A stretch of 15,980 nucleotides of DNA from positions 1-15,980 of the forward strand of contig JAFTGG010000112.1 of the NCBI GenBank assembly GCA_017458025.1, given 5' to 3'. Positions 6,017 to 13,796 of this stretch are shown here, in pieces. Position numbers and translations under genes: made by a program. How positions within the stretch are numbered: the first letter of the stretch is position 1; each line of letters begins with the position of its first letter. This DNA is from Oscillospiraceae bacterium (GTDB lineage Bacteria > Bacillota > Clostridia > Oscillospirales > Oscillospiraceae). The notes under the pieces were generated by a model. The model did no database searches and had not been told where the DNA came from. It was given only the letters and a program-made list of their open reading frames with translations.

Positions 6017-6055
6017 ACAACGTTCGCGGCGCGCAAAGAAATCCGCGAACAGCGG

Positions 6056-6084
6056 TTGATTTCCTGATACACATTTGCTATAAT
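6056..6084 (+). promoter_or_regulatory. Sigma-A promoter of the phosphorelay/c-di-GMP operon
   Basis: TTGATT (6056-6061), a 17-base spacer and a perfect TATAAT (6079-6084). The predicted start is about 65 bases before the kinase ATG. The bases following the -10 (TATAATACTCAAA) are identical to those at the greA promoter. Confidence 0.85.
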
Positions 6085-6155
6085 ACTCAAAATTGTATTC
6101 GTATGCCCTGCTGTACGCATGGGCTGCGCCAATCAGACGAAAGAGGTCCGACATC

Positions 6156-9100
6156 ATGGCAAATATCGTACTGCCCTTTGACACAACGCCGTATGACAAG
6201 CTGCCGATCAGCACGATGATCTACGAGCCGGTGTACAACGACGACGGGAGCCTCAGGGATTTCCGCCTCGTATACGGCAACAACATCTTCGCGCGCGACT
6301 GGAAGCTCATTTACCACAGCGACACCTTTGTGGGCGAATGCCTCAAGGAAAGCACGCTGATGGACGAGTATTCCCTCGGCATGCTGGAGCGCTTCCTGAC
6401 GGAGAAGCCGCACTCCTTCTCCACCTATATGCCGATGGTCAACCTCCATCTGCACTTCGAGCCGATGGCCGGCCTGCTTCCGCCGCCGTACCACGGCGTG
6501 CTGATGACTATTCTGAACGACTACGAGGAAAAGGAGTCCCGCACCCACTTCCTGCGCAACATCAGCCAGATGAAGAACAACGCCGTGCTGATGCAGAAGC
6601 ACGACGACGGGCGCCTGGAATCTGTTTATGTCTCCGAGACGTTCGCGCAGATGATGGAGTGCACGGTCGAGGAGGCCATGCGCCTGATGGACGGCATGGG
6701 CTTTTTCCACACGACGCACCCGGAGGACCGCCCGTTCGAGCGCTCCATGCTCAAGCGCCGCGTCACCGACGACGGCGGCAGCGACCTCACCATTCAGAAG
6801 ATCACGGCGAAGAAGAACCGTATCTGGTGCAACGTGCACTACGCGTTCATCGACGATTTCGGCGAGCACTATGTCTACTGCACCTACACCGACGTGACGA
6901 TGCTCAAGCAGTACGAGGAACGCCTGCGCAGCGTCTATACAAGCCTCGGCACCAACTTCTATCAGGTCGACGACCAGACGCTGGGCCTTTTCCGCGTCAA
7001 CCTCACGAAAAACATCGTCGAGGAGGTCAAGGGCCGCGATCTGTTCGCGTCGGATTCGGCGCGCCTGCCGTACGCCGAGCTGATGGCCCGCCGCGCGGAG
7101 AACTATCCCATCGTCAGCGAGCGCGAGCGCCTGCTGCGCACCTTTGACCGCGAAAGGCTCTCCGCGCTCTATCTGGAGGGCAAGGTCACGGCGACCGAGG
7201 TGCTCTACTCCCGCCGCCGCGACGGGCACGACTGCTTTGTCGAGCTGTCCGCATCTCTGACGCGCCACCCGCTGACCGGCGACATGATCGCGTTCATGAC
7301 CGAGCGCGAGTGCAACGCCGAAAAAGTGCGCGAGACGCTGATGAACAAGATCCTCGCGCAGCAGTTCGACATGGTCGCGTATCTGGTGGACGGCAACTAC
7401 GGCGTCAGCATCGGCGACGCCGCGCGCATCACGAAGGGCAGCATCTTCCCGACCACGCGCTTCGGCTCTTATCAGCAATATCTCGACAATCAGGTGAAGC
7501 CCGCGCTCCACGGCACGCAGGAGTATTGCGACGCCGCGATGGAGGCGCTGAGCCTCGACACGATCGAGGTGCAGACGCGCATCAAGGAGCCCTATGTCGC
7601 CAATATCGCCATCGAGATCGACGGCGAGGTGTTCCACAAGCGCTTCGACTTCTACCTCGTCGACCCCGAGGCGCGGTTCTACATCGTGCTCAAGAGCGAC
7701 ACCACCGAGCTCCACCGCGAGCAGGCGGCGCGCAACGAGCAGTTGCGCCTCGCGCTGGCGGACGCGCAGCAGGCGAACGTCGCCAAGACGGCGTTCCTCA
7801 GCTCGATGTCTCACGAGATCCGCACGCCGATGAACGCCATCATCGGCCTCGACAACATCGCGCTCAAGGACCCCGAGCTGCCGGCGCGCACGCGCGAGCA
7901 TCTGGAGAAGATCGGCGGCAGCGCGCGGCACCTGCTGGGGCTCATCAACGATATTCTCGACATGAGCCGCATCGAGTCCGGCCGCATGGTGCTCAAGAAC
8001 GAGGAATTTTCGTTCAGCGGCATGCTGGAGCAGATCAACACGATGATCGGCGGACAGTGCCAGGACCGCGGGCTTGCCTACGACTGCCGCATCCTCGGTA
8101 CCGTGAGCCAATATTACATCGGCGACGACATGAAGCTCAAGCAGGTGCTCATCAACATTCTCGGCAACGCGGTCAAGTTCACCCCCGCGCCCGGCACGGT
8201 GAGCTTTATCATCGAGCAGACGGCGCAGTTCGAGGACCAGTCGACGCTCCGCTTCGTCATTAAAGACACCGGCATCGGCATGGACAAGGAATATCTGCCG
8301 AAGATCTTCGAGGCGTTCACGCAGGAGGACGCGACGGCCACCAACCAATACGGCGGCAGCGGCCTCGGCATGGCGATCACGAAGAACATCGTCGAGATGA
8401 TGAACGGCAACATCTCGGTCGACTCCGAAAAGGGCGTCGGCTCGACGTTCACCGTCAACGTGACGCTGCGTTCCTCCGACCGCACGGACAGCGAGAAGCA
8501 CAGCGATATCCGCCCGCAGGACATGAACGTGCTCGTCATCGACGACGATCCCGTCGCCTGCGAGCACGCGAAGCTGGTGCTCGAGGAGATCGGCATCACC
8601 GCGGATACGGCGGGCGGCGGCGAGGAGGCGCTGGAGATGATTCGGGTGCGCCACGCGCGGCGCGAGGCGTACAACCTGATCCTCGTCGACCTCAAGATGC
8701 CGGGCATGAACGGCGTGGAGGTCGCGCGGAAGATCCGCGAGCTCTACAACGGCGAGAGCACGATCATCATTCTCACCGCCTACAATTGGTCGGACATCGA
8801 GGACGAGGCGATCCTCGCGGGCGTCGACAGCTTTATGTCGAAGCCGCTGTTCGCCTCGAACGTGCTCTATGAGTTTAAGCAGGCGATCGAGCGCAAACGC
8901 GCCAAGGAGGACGAGGCGGGCGAGAACAAGGCGGATCTGACGAACCGCCGGATTCTGCTCGCCGAGGACATGATGATCAACGCCGAGATCATGATCGAGC
9001 TGCTTGAGATGATGGACATGAAGGTCGAGCACGCCGAAAACGGCAAGATCGCGGTCGACCTGTTCTCCGGAAAGCCGGAGGGCTGGTTCGACGCGATCCT

Positions 9101-9323
9101 CATGGACATGCGCATGCCGGAGATGGACGGCCTGACCGCGACGCGGCATATCCGCGCGCTGGATCGTCCGGACGCGAAGAAGGTCCCGATCATCGCGCTG
9201 ACGGCGAACGCCTTCGACGAGGACGTGCAGCGCTCTTTGCAGGCGGGCATGAACGCGCATCTGAGCAAGCCCGTCGAACCGGAGCGGCTCTACGACACGC
9301 TGAGCGAACTGATCCGCGACTGA
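6156..9323 (+). CDS. Hybrid sensor histidine kinase with PAS-like sensors and two receiver domains
   Basis: A 1055-aa cytosolic kinase; no membrane segment is visible. The N-terminal ~525 residues hold PAS-like sensory modules, the clearest around 20-120 and 150-255, followed by two modules of the kind common in clostridial signalling proteins. HisKA contains SHEIRTPMNAIIG with phospho-acceptor His553. The ATPase domain shows the N box (from Lys660, NILGNAVKF), DTGIGM (704), IFEAF and GGSGLGM (733). Receiver 1 (from ~790) has DDD and Asp845 in LVDLKMPG; receiver 2 (from ~931) has AED and Asp984 in LMDMRMPEMDG, each with the Thr/Lys switch residues (ILTAYN/SKPL and ALTAN/SKPV). The ATG at 6156 has AAGAGG upstream. 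It leads an operon with two EAL proteins and an Hpt protein at 16-21 base gaps. The signal is unknown. Confidence 0.95.
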   Translation: MANIVLPFDTTPYDKLPISTMIYEPVYNDDGSLRDFRLVYGNNIFARDWKLIYHSDTFVGECLKESTLMDEYSLGMLERFLTEKPHSFSTYMPMVNLHLHFEPMAGLLPPPYHGVLMTILNDYEEKESRTHFLRNISQMKNNAVLMQKHDDGRLESVYVSETFAQMMECTVEEAMRLMDGMGFFHTTHPEDRPFERSMLKRRVTDDGGSDLTIQKITAKKNRIWCNVHYAFIDDFGEHYVYCTYTDVTMLKQYEERLRSVYTSLGTNFYQVDDQTLGLFRVNLTKNIVEEVKGRDLFASDSARLPYAELMARRAENYPIVSERERLLRTFDRERLSALYLEGKVTATEVLYSRRRDGHDCFVELSASLTRHPLTGDMIAFMTERECNAEKVRETLMNKILAQQFDMVAYLVDGNYGVSIGDAARITKGSIFPTTRFGSYQQYLDNQVKPALHGTQEYCDAAMEALSLDTIEVQTRIKEPYVANIAIEIDGEVFHKRFDFYLVDPEARFYIVLKSDTTELHREQAARNEQLRLALADAQQANVAKTAFLSSMSHEIRTPMNAIIGLDNIALKDPELPARTREHLEKIGGSARHLLGLINDILDMSRIESGRMVLKNEEFSFSGMLEQINTMIGGQCQDRGLAYDCRILGTVSQYYIGDDMKLKQVLINILGNAVKFTPAPGTVSFIIEQTAQFEDQSTLRFVIKDTGIGMDKEYLPKIFEAFTQEDATATNQYGGSGLGMAITKNIVEMMNGNISVDSEKGVGSTFTVNVTLRSSDRTDSEKHSDIRPQDMNVLVIDDDPVACEHAKLVLEEIGITADTAGGGEEALEMIRVRHARREAYNLILVDLKMPGMNGVEVARKIRELYNGESTIIILTAYNWSDIEDEAILAGVDSFMSKPLFASNVLYEFKQAIERKRAKEDEAGENKADLTNRRILLAEDMMINAEIMIELLEMMDMKVEHAENGKIAVDLFSGKPEGWFDAILMDMRMPEMDGLTATRHIRALDRPDAKKVPIIALTANAFDEDVQRSLQAGMNAHLSKPVEPERLYDTLSELIRD

Positions 9324-9339
9324 CGAATGGAGGAACGAC

Positions 9340-11013
9340 ATGGATAAAAACAATATTCAAATGGACCCGCTGCAAAAGCAGATGCTCGACGACGTGTTCG
9401 ACGCGTTCCAGATGCTCGCCCCCGGCAGCATCGTCTCCCTGATGCATGTGGAGGGCGGCTTTACGCGCTACTCCCCCGCCGGAGTGGAGCTGCTCGGCCT
9501 GCCGGGGGAGTATATCCCCAACGGCGCGATGGACTGGAACGATTATCTCCACCCCGAGGACCGCAAGCGCTATATGGACGTGATGACGCCGCTGGCGCTG
9601 GGCGAGACCTTCAGCTACGACATCACTTATCGCGTACGGCTCAAGAGCGGGGAATACTGCAACTTCCGCGCCGTGGGCGCGACGCTGCGCAACGCCGAGG
9701 GCAAGCCGAGTCTCATCGGCGGCGCCCTGATCAACCAGGGCGTGACGGAGAACACCGACCCGATCACGGTGCTGCCCAATAAGTACGCGTTTTACGAGGC
9801 GCTGGGCGGACTGATGGAGCAGGAGCGGCCGGCGGTCGCGCTGCTGTGCGGCGTGAACAAGCTCTCGCGCATCAATCAGGATCACGGCTACAGCTACGGC
9901 AACCGCGTGCTGCAGGAAATGGCATGGCTCATTCAGGAGACGCTGGGCGAGCGCGGCAAGGTCTACCGCACGGACGACGCGACCTTCGCGGTCGTATCGG
10001 AGACGCTTTCCCGCGAGGAGCTCGCCGCGATCTACGACTCGATCAAGCTCAAGCTCCAGCGCGGCATTCGCGTGGAGGGCAACCGCCACAACCTGATGGC
10101 GAACGGCGGCATGATCTCCGTCGCCGGCGTACGTATGGACCCCGCGACGATCTACTCCTGCCTCGGCTACGCCTACCGCGAGTCCAAGCGGCACCGCCAC
10201 GGCGAGCTGGTGGATTTCAACGGCGGCGTCAAATACGACGTGAACGAGTCGCTGGAGATGGTCAACGTCATTCGCGATTGCATCGTGGACGGCTGCAGGG
10301 GCTTTCTGCTGGACTATCAGCCGGTGGTGGACACCACGACCGGCCGGATCCTCGGCGCGGAGGCGCTGGTGCGCTGGGAGGGCGAGCCCTACGGCGAGGT
10401 GGAGCCGATGGAGTTTCTGCCCATTCTCGAAAACGATTTTGTGTTCGAGGAGCTGGGCGCATGGATCCTCCGCACGGCGATGCGGGACGGCCTGAAGTTC
10501 GTTGAGAAGGCGCCGAATTTCCTGCTGGGGGTCAACATTTCCGCCTCGCAGATCGAGGACGAGTATTTTATTGACAGCCTGTCGGAAATCATGCGCGAAA
10601 CGGGCTTCCCCGCGGGGAACCTCAGCCTTGAGATCACCAAGGGCTGCCGCCTGCTGGATTTCGACCGGCTGCAGCAGGTCGTGACGCAGCTACACAAGCT
10701 CGGCGTCCGCGTCGGCATCGACGACTTCGGCACGGGCTTCGAGTCCATCGGCTTTTTGAAGCGCTTCGCCGCGGACTACATCAAGTTCGACCGCGAGCTT
10801 ATCGCGGACATCGAGCAGGACAACGCCGACCGCCAAACGATGCTGCATCTCGCCGAATGTGCGGCGGCGCGCGGGACGCACGTCATCGCCAAGGGCGTAG
10901 AAACGGCGGGCATGCGCGACATTTTGAAAGACTGCCGGATCGGCAGCGCGCAGGGCAACCTGTATGCGGAGCCCCTCGCCTTTGACGCGGTCATGACGGA
11001 GTTTTTTGCGTAA
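9340..11013 (+). CDS. PAS / degenerate GGDEF / EAL protein, c-di-GMP related
   Basis: A 557-aa soluble protein. Residues ~20-135 form a PAS fold (GFTRYSPAGVELLGLPGEYI ... DWNDYLHPEDRKRY). Residues ~140-300 are GGDEF-like (DPITVLPNKYAFYEAL), but the active-site loop reads DDATF at 212-216, so cyclase activity is unlikely. The EAL domain (~315-557) keeps Glu341 (EALVRW), Asn399 (VNISA), Glu431, Asp461-Asp462 (DDFGTGFES), Lys482 (IKFD) and Gln538. Two positions differ from active enzymes: the usual LEITES reads LEITKG, and AEGVET reads AKGVET (Lys518 for the first Glu of EGVE). Phosphodiesterase activity is therefore in doubt; it may bind c-di-GMP as a sensor or work weakly. GGAGG lies 6 bases before the ATG. 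Second gene of the phosphorelay operon. Confidence 0.92.
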   Translation: MDKNNIQMDPLQKQMLDDVFDAFQMLAPGSIVSLMHVEGGFTRYSPAGVELLGLPGEYIPNGAMDWNDYLHPEDRKRYMDVMTPLALGETFSYDITYRVRLKSGEYCNFRAVGATLRNAEGKPSLIGGALINQGVTENTDPITVLPNKYAFYEALGGLMEQERPAVALLCGVNKLSRINQDHGYSYGNRVLQEMAWLIQETLGERGKVYRTDDATFAVVSETLSREELAAIYDSIKLKLQRGIRVEGNRHNLMANGGMISVAGVRMDPATIYSCLGYAYRESKRHRHGELVDFNGGVKYDVNESLEMVNVIRDCIVDGCRGFLLDYQPVVDTTTGRILGAEALVRWEGEPYGEVEPMEFLPILENDFVFEELGAWILRTAMRDGLKFVEKAPNFLLGVNISASQIEDEYFIDSLSEIMRETGFPAGNLSLEITKGCRLLDFDRLQQVVTQLHKLGVRVGIDDFGTGFESIGFLKRFAADYIKFDRELIADIEQDNADRQTMLHLAECAAARGTHVIAKGVETAGMRDILKDCRIGSAQGNLYAEPLAFDAVMTEFFA

Positions 11014-11034
11014 CACGGAACGGAGAGTAGCATC

Positions 11035-12717
11035 ATGGCAAACGAAAAAGAGATCACTCAGCGCAAGCGCACCGTCCTCGTGGTCGAAGACAATGACATG
11101 AACCGCGAGATCCTCTGCGAGCTGCTTGCGGACGACTACGACGTGCTCGAAGCGGAGAACGGCAACGTCGGCCTCGAAGCGCTCGACAAGCACAGCGGCG
11201 AGATCGCGCTCGTCATGCTCGACGTGTATATGCCCGAGTGCGACGGCTTTGAATTTCTCGAACGCAAGCGGAAGGACCCGCGCTTTGACACGATACCGGT
11301 CATTATGATGACCGCGAGCAACACGGCCGACGACGAGATCCACTGTCTGGAGCTCGGCGCGAGCGACTTCATCACGAAGCCCTACAACGTCGAGATCATG
11401 AAAAACCGTATGAAGAGCGTGATCCGCCTGCGTGAATCCTCCTCGATGCTGGGCCGTCTGGAATCGGACAGCCTGACGGGGCTTTACAGCAAGGAGTTCT
11501 TCTACCACACGGCCGAGGAGCTGCTGCGCGCCAATCCCGACGAGCATTACGACGTCGTCTGCTCCGACGTGGAGAATTTCCGCGCGCTGAACGACCGCTA
11601 CGGCACCGCGCAGTGCGACAGCTTCCTCCGCGCCATCGCCGAGGACCTGACCGAGCGCATCCCCGGCTTACTGTTCGGCGGGCGCATCGGCGCGGACGTG
11701 TTCGCGTTCCTGCTGCGCCATCACGAGGATAGCTGGGCCGGCATCCTGACGCCGGAGGGCGACGAGACGCGCTACGGCAAATTTGTCGTCAAGTACGGCA
11801 TCTTCGCAGACGTGGATCACGCGCTGCCCGCCGCCGCGCTCTGCGACCGCGCGACGCTGGCGATCAAGAAGATCAAAAAGAAATTCGGCGCGCGCGTCGC
11901 CTTCTACGACGACGAGATGCGCGATATGCAGTTGCGCGAGCGGCAGATCGAGGAGAACATGGAGACCGCGCTCGCGGAAGGGCAGTTCGTCGTCTACTAC
12001 CAGCCCAAGCACGACCTGCACACCGACACGACCGGCGGCGCGGAGGCGCTCGTGCGCTGGATTAGCCCCGAGCTGGGCTTCGTCAGCCCCGGGCAGTTTA
12101 TTCCGCTGTTCGAGCGCAACGGCTTTATCACCAACCTCGACTTCTTCATCTGGGAGGAGGTCTGCAAGGAGATCCAGCACTGCGTCTGGGAGGGCCTGCC
12201 CGTCGTGCCGGTGTCGATCAACGCGTCCCGCATGGACTTCGAGGTGCCGAACCTCGCCGGCGAGATCGCGGCGCTCGCGGACAAGTACGGCGTCGACCAC
12301 TCGCTGCTCCACGTCGAGCTGACCGAGTCGATGTACACCGACAACCCGGGCCAGATCGAGCGCACGCTCAAGGAGCTGCACGACAACGGCTTCCATATCG
12401 AGCTGGACGACTTCGGCTCCGGCTATTCGAGCCTGACGAGCCTCAACACCCTGACGCTCGACGTGATGAAGGTCGATATGAGCCTGATCCGTCAGGCGTC
12501 GGCGACCGGCGATTTCAGTATTCTGCGTTTCTGCTCGCTGCTCGCGGACAACCTGCGCCTCAAGACCGTCGTCGAGGGCGTGGAGACCGCGGAGCAGGTC
12601 GCGGCGCTGAAGGTGCTCGGCTGCGATTACATTCAGGGCTATTACTTCTCCAAGCCGCTGCCGGCGAAGGAGTTTGAAGAATATCTGACCGTCCACAGCG
12701 GTCAGGAGAGCGCGTAA
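11035..12717 (+). CDS. Response regulator with degenerate GGDEF and intact EAL (c-di-GMP phosphodiesterase)
   Basis: A 560-aa cytosolic protein and the probable output of the phosphorelay. The receiver domain (~12-130) has VVEDND, phospho-acceptor Asp63 in MLDVYMPE, MMTASN and the switch Lys115 in ITKP. The GGDEF-like domain (~140-300) starts DSLTGLYSKEFF, but the catalytic loop is GADVF at 219-223. The EAL domain (~310-555) has every residue I expect for c-di-GMP hydrolysis: Glu337 (EALVRW), Asn396 (SINAS), Glu428 and Glu431 (VELTES), Asp458-Asp459 (DDFGSGYSS), Lys479 (MKVD), Glu514 (EGVET) and Gln534 (IQGYYFSKP). GGAGAG lies 7 bases before the ATG. The receiver should take phosphate from the kinase directly or through the Hpt protein encoded next, which would switch the EAL domain. 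Confidence 0.95.
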   Translation: MANEKEITQRKRTVLVVEDNDMNREILCELLADDYDVLEAENGNVGLEALDKHSGEIALVMLDVYMPECDGFEFLERKRKDPRFDTIPVIMMTASNTADDEIHCLELGASDFITKPYNVEIMKNRMKSVIRLRESSSMLGRLESDSLTGLYSKEFFYHTAEELLRANPDEHYDVVCSDVENFRALNDRYGTAQCDSFLRAIAEDLTERIPGLLFGGRIGADVFAFLLRHHEDSWAGILTPEGDETRYGKFVVKYGIFADVDHALPAAALCDRATLAIKKIKKKFGARVAFYDDEMRDMQLRERQIEENMETALAEGQFVVYYQPKHDLHTDTTGGAEALVRWISPELGFVSPGQFIPLFERNGFITNLDFFIWEEVCKEIQHCVWEGLPVVPVSINASRMDFEVPNLAGEIAALADKYGVDHSLLHVELTESMYTDNPGQIERTLKELHDNGFHIELDDFGSGYSSLTSLNTLTLDVMKVDMSLIRQASATGDFSILRFCSLLADNLRLKTVVEGVETAEQVAALKVLGCDYIQGYYFSKPLPAKEFEEYLTVHSGQESA

Positions 12718-12735
12718 ACGCGGGGAGGAGCCATT

Positions 12736-13107
12736 ATGACAGTTCAAGAGTTATACGACAGCATCGGCGGGAACTACGACAGCGCCAAGCGCATTTTGCA
12801 GATGGATAAGCTGATCGGCAAATTCGTCCTCAAGTTCCTCGACGACAAGTCCTGCGAAAAGCTGCTGAGCGCGTGGGAGGCAAAGGACGGCTCCGGCGTC
12901 TTTGACGGCGCCCACGCCATCAAGGGCGTCTGCGCCAATCTGGGGCTCAACGGGCTTTCGGAGCAGGCGAGCGCCATCGCCGAGGAGTTCCGCCCAGGCA
13001 ACGCGCGCACGATGGACGACGCCGAGGTCGACCGCCTTGTCGCGGAGCTGAAGGCAACCTACGACAAGACCATCGCGGGCATCAGCGCTTTCGCCGCGGA
13101 GCAGTAA
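12736..13107 (+). CDS. Stand-alone Hpt (histidine phosphotransfer) protein
   Basis: A 123-aa helical protein. AHAIKGVCANLGL at about 59-71 is the Hpt signature, with His60 as phospho-acceptor and the conserved Lys-Gly three residues on. The rest is amphipathic helix, as in the four-helix bundle of the family. It closes the operon, 18 bases behind the REC-EAL gene, with GGAGG before the ATG, and is followed by a terminator. It would carry phosphate between a receiver domain of the hybrid kinase and the receiver of the EAL regulator. No kinase domain is fused to it. Confidence 0.92.
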   Translation: MTVQELYDSIGGNYDSAKRILQMDKLIGKFVLKFLDDKSCEKLLSAWEAKDGSGVFDGAHAIKGVCANLGLNGLSEQASAIAEEFRPGNARTMDDAEVDRLVAELKATYDKTIAGISAFAAEQ

Positions 13108-13165
13108 TACGAAACACTGTTAAAAGCATGAGGCGCCGCGGCCGCCCGCCTTCTTTATCAGCAAG

Positions 13166-13205
13166 ACCCTCCTTTGCGCGCGACGGCGCGAAGGAGGGTT
13201 TGTCG
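13166..13205 (+). terminator. Terminator of the phosphorelay operon
   Basis: ACCCTCCTT (13166-13174) pairs with AAGGAGGGT (13191-13199), extended inward by a GC-rich stem with one G-T pair; TTTGTC follows. It lies about 60 bases beyond the Hpt stop and 15 bases before the greA promoter. Confidence 0.75.
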
Positions 13206-13219
13206 CGCGGCTTCACCCC

Positions 13220-13248
13220 TTGACAACCTCGCCGCGGATACATATAAT
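13220..13248 (+). promoter_or_regulatory. Consensus sigma-A promoter of greA-lysS
   Basis: TTGACA (13220-13225), exactly 17 bases, TATAAT (13243-13248): both boxes match the consensus fully. The predicted start is about 46 bases before the greA ATG. Strong, constitutive expression is expected. Confidence 0.95.
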
Positions 13249-13300
13249 ACTCAAATAGTCAAAATAGCGCTATTATGTGCTTTAAGAAAGGACATGTGCC

Positions 13301-13786
13301 ATGAAAAAAGAGTACAAGATGAGCGAAGAACGCCATCAGGAACTCAAACAGGAACTGACCTACCTCAAAACCGTCCGCGAAAAGGAAGTCGCCGAGCTGA
13401 TTAAAGAAGCCCGCGGCTTCGGCGACCTCTCCGAAAACAGCGAGTACGACGAGGCGAAAAACGAGCAGGGCAAGCTCTATTCCCGCATCGCCGAGATCGA
13501 GGATATTCTGCTCCACGCCGTCATCATCACCGACAGCGAGGACCACGGCAACGCCGTCACCATCGGCTGCCGCGTCACCGTCGCCGAGGTCAAGAACGGC
13601 AAGGCCGGCAAGAACCTGCCCGAATACAAGGTCGTCGGTTCGCAGGAAGCCGATCCGATGAACCGCGCCATCAGCGAGGATTCGCCGTTCGGTCACGCGC
13701 TCATGGGCGCGAAAGAGGGCGACGAGGTCGTCGTTGAGGCGCCCGTCGGCGAGATTCACTACAAGATCGTCAAGATCGAGCGATAA
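13301..13786 (+). CDS. greA: Transcription elongation factor GreA
   Basis: Rescues backtracked RNA polymerase by stimulating cleavage of the transcript 3' end. The 161-aa length is standard. The N-terminal coiled coil (~5-80) contains LKTVREKEVAELIKEARGFG and the acidic tip region GDLSENSEYDEAKNEQ, which carries the catalytic acidic residues. The C-terminal FKBP-like domain shows YKVVGSQEADPMNRAISEDS, SPFGHALMGAKEGDEV and the closing KIVKIE. AAAGGA lies 8 bases before the ATG. It is the first gene of a two-gene unit with lysS, an arrangement often seen in Firmicutes; its stop codon adjoins the lysS ribosome binding site. Confidence 0.97.
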   Translation: MKKEYKMSEERHQELKQELTYLKTVREKEVAELIKEARGFGDLSENSEYDEAKNEQGKLYSRIAEIEDILLHAVIITDSEDHGNAVTIGCRVTVAEVKNGKAGKNLPEYKVVGSQEADPMNRAISEDSPFGHALMGAKEGDEVVVEAPVGEIHYKIVKIER

Positions 13787-13796
13787 GAGGGATATC

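Noticed and set aside
5096..6067. Plus-strand open frame opposite psuG
   Set aside because: Shadow of psuG, which has conserved catalytic residues, ribosome binding site and promoter.
6091..6155. c-di-GMP riboswitch in the leader of the phosphorelay operon
   Set aside because: The leader is only about 65 bases, too short for the known aptamers, and shows no matching core sequence.
6087..9353. A 1088-codon open frame antisense to the hybrid kinase
   Set aside because: It mirrors the third-codon-position GC bias of the sense gene, is rich in Arg/His/Val/Leu without any domain, and the sense strand has unmistakable kinase motifs and a promoter.
11668..12747. Long antisense frame opposite the REC-EAL gene
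   Set aside because: Same GC-bias artefact; no ribosome binding site or recognisable motif.
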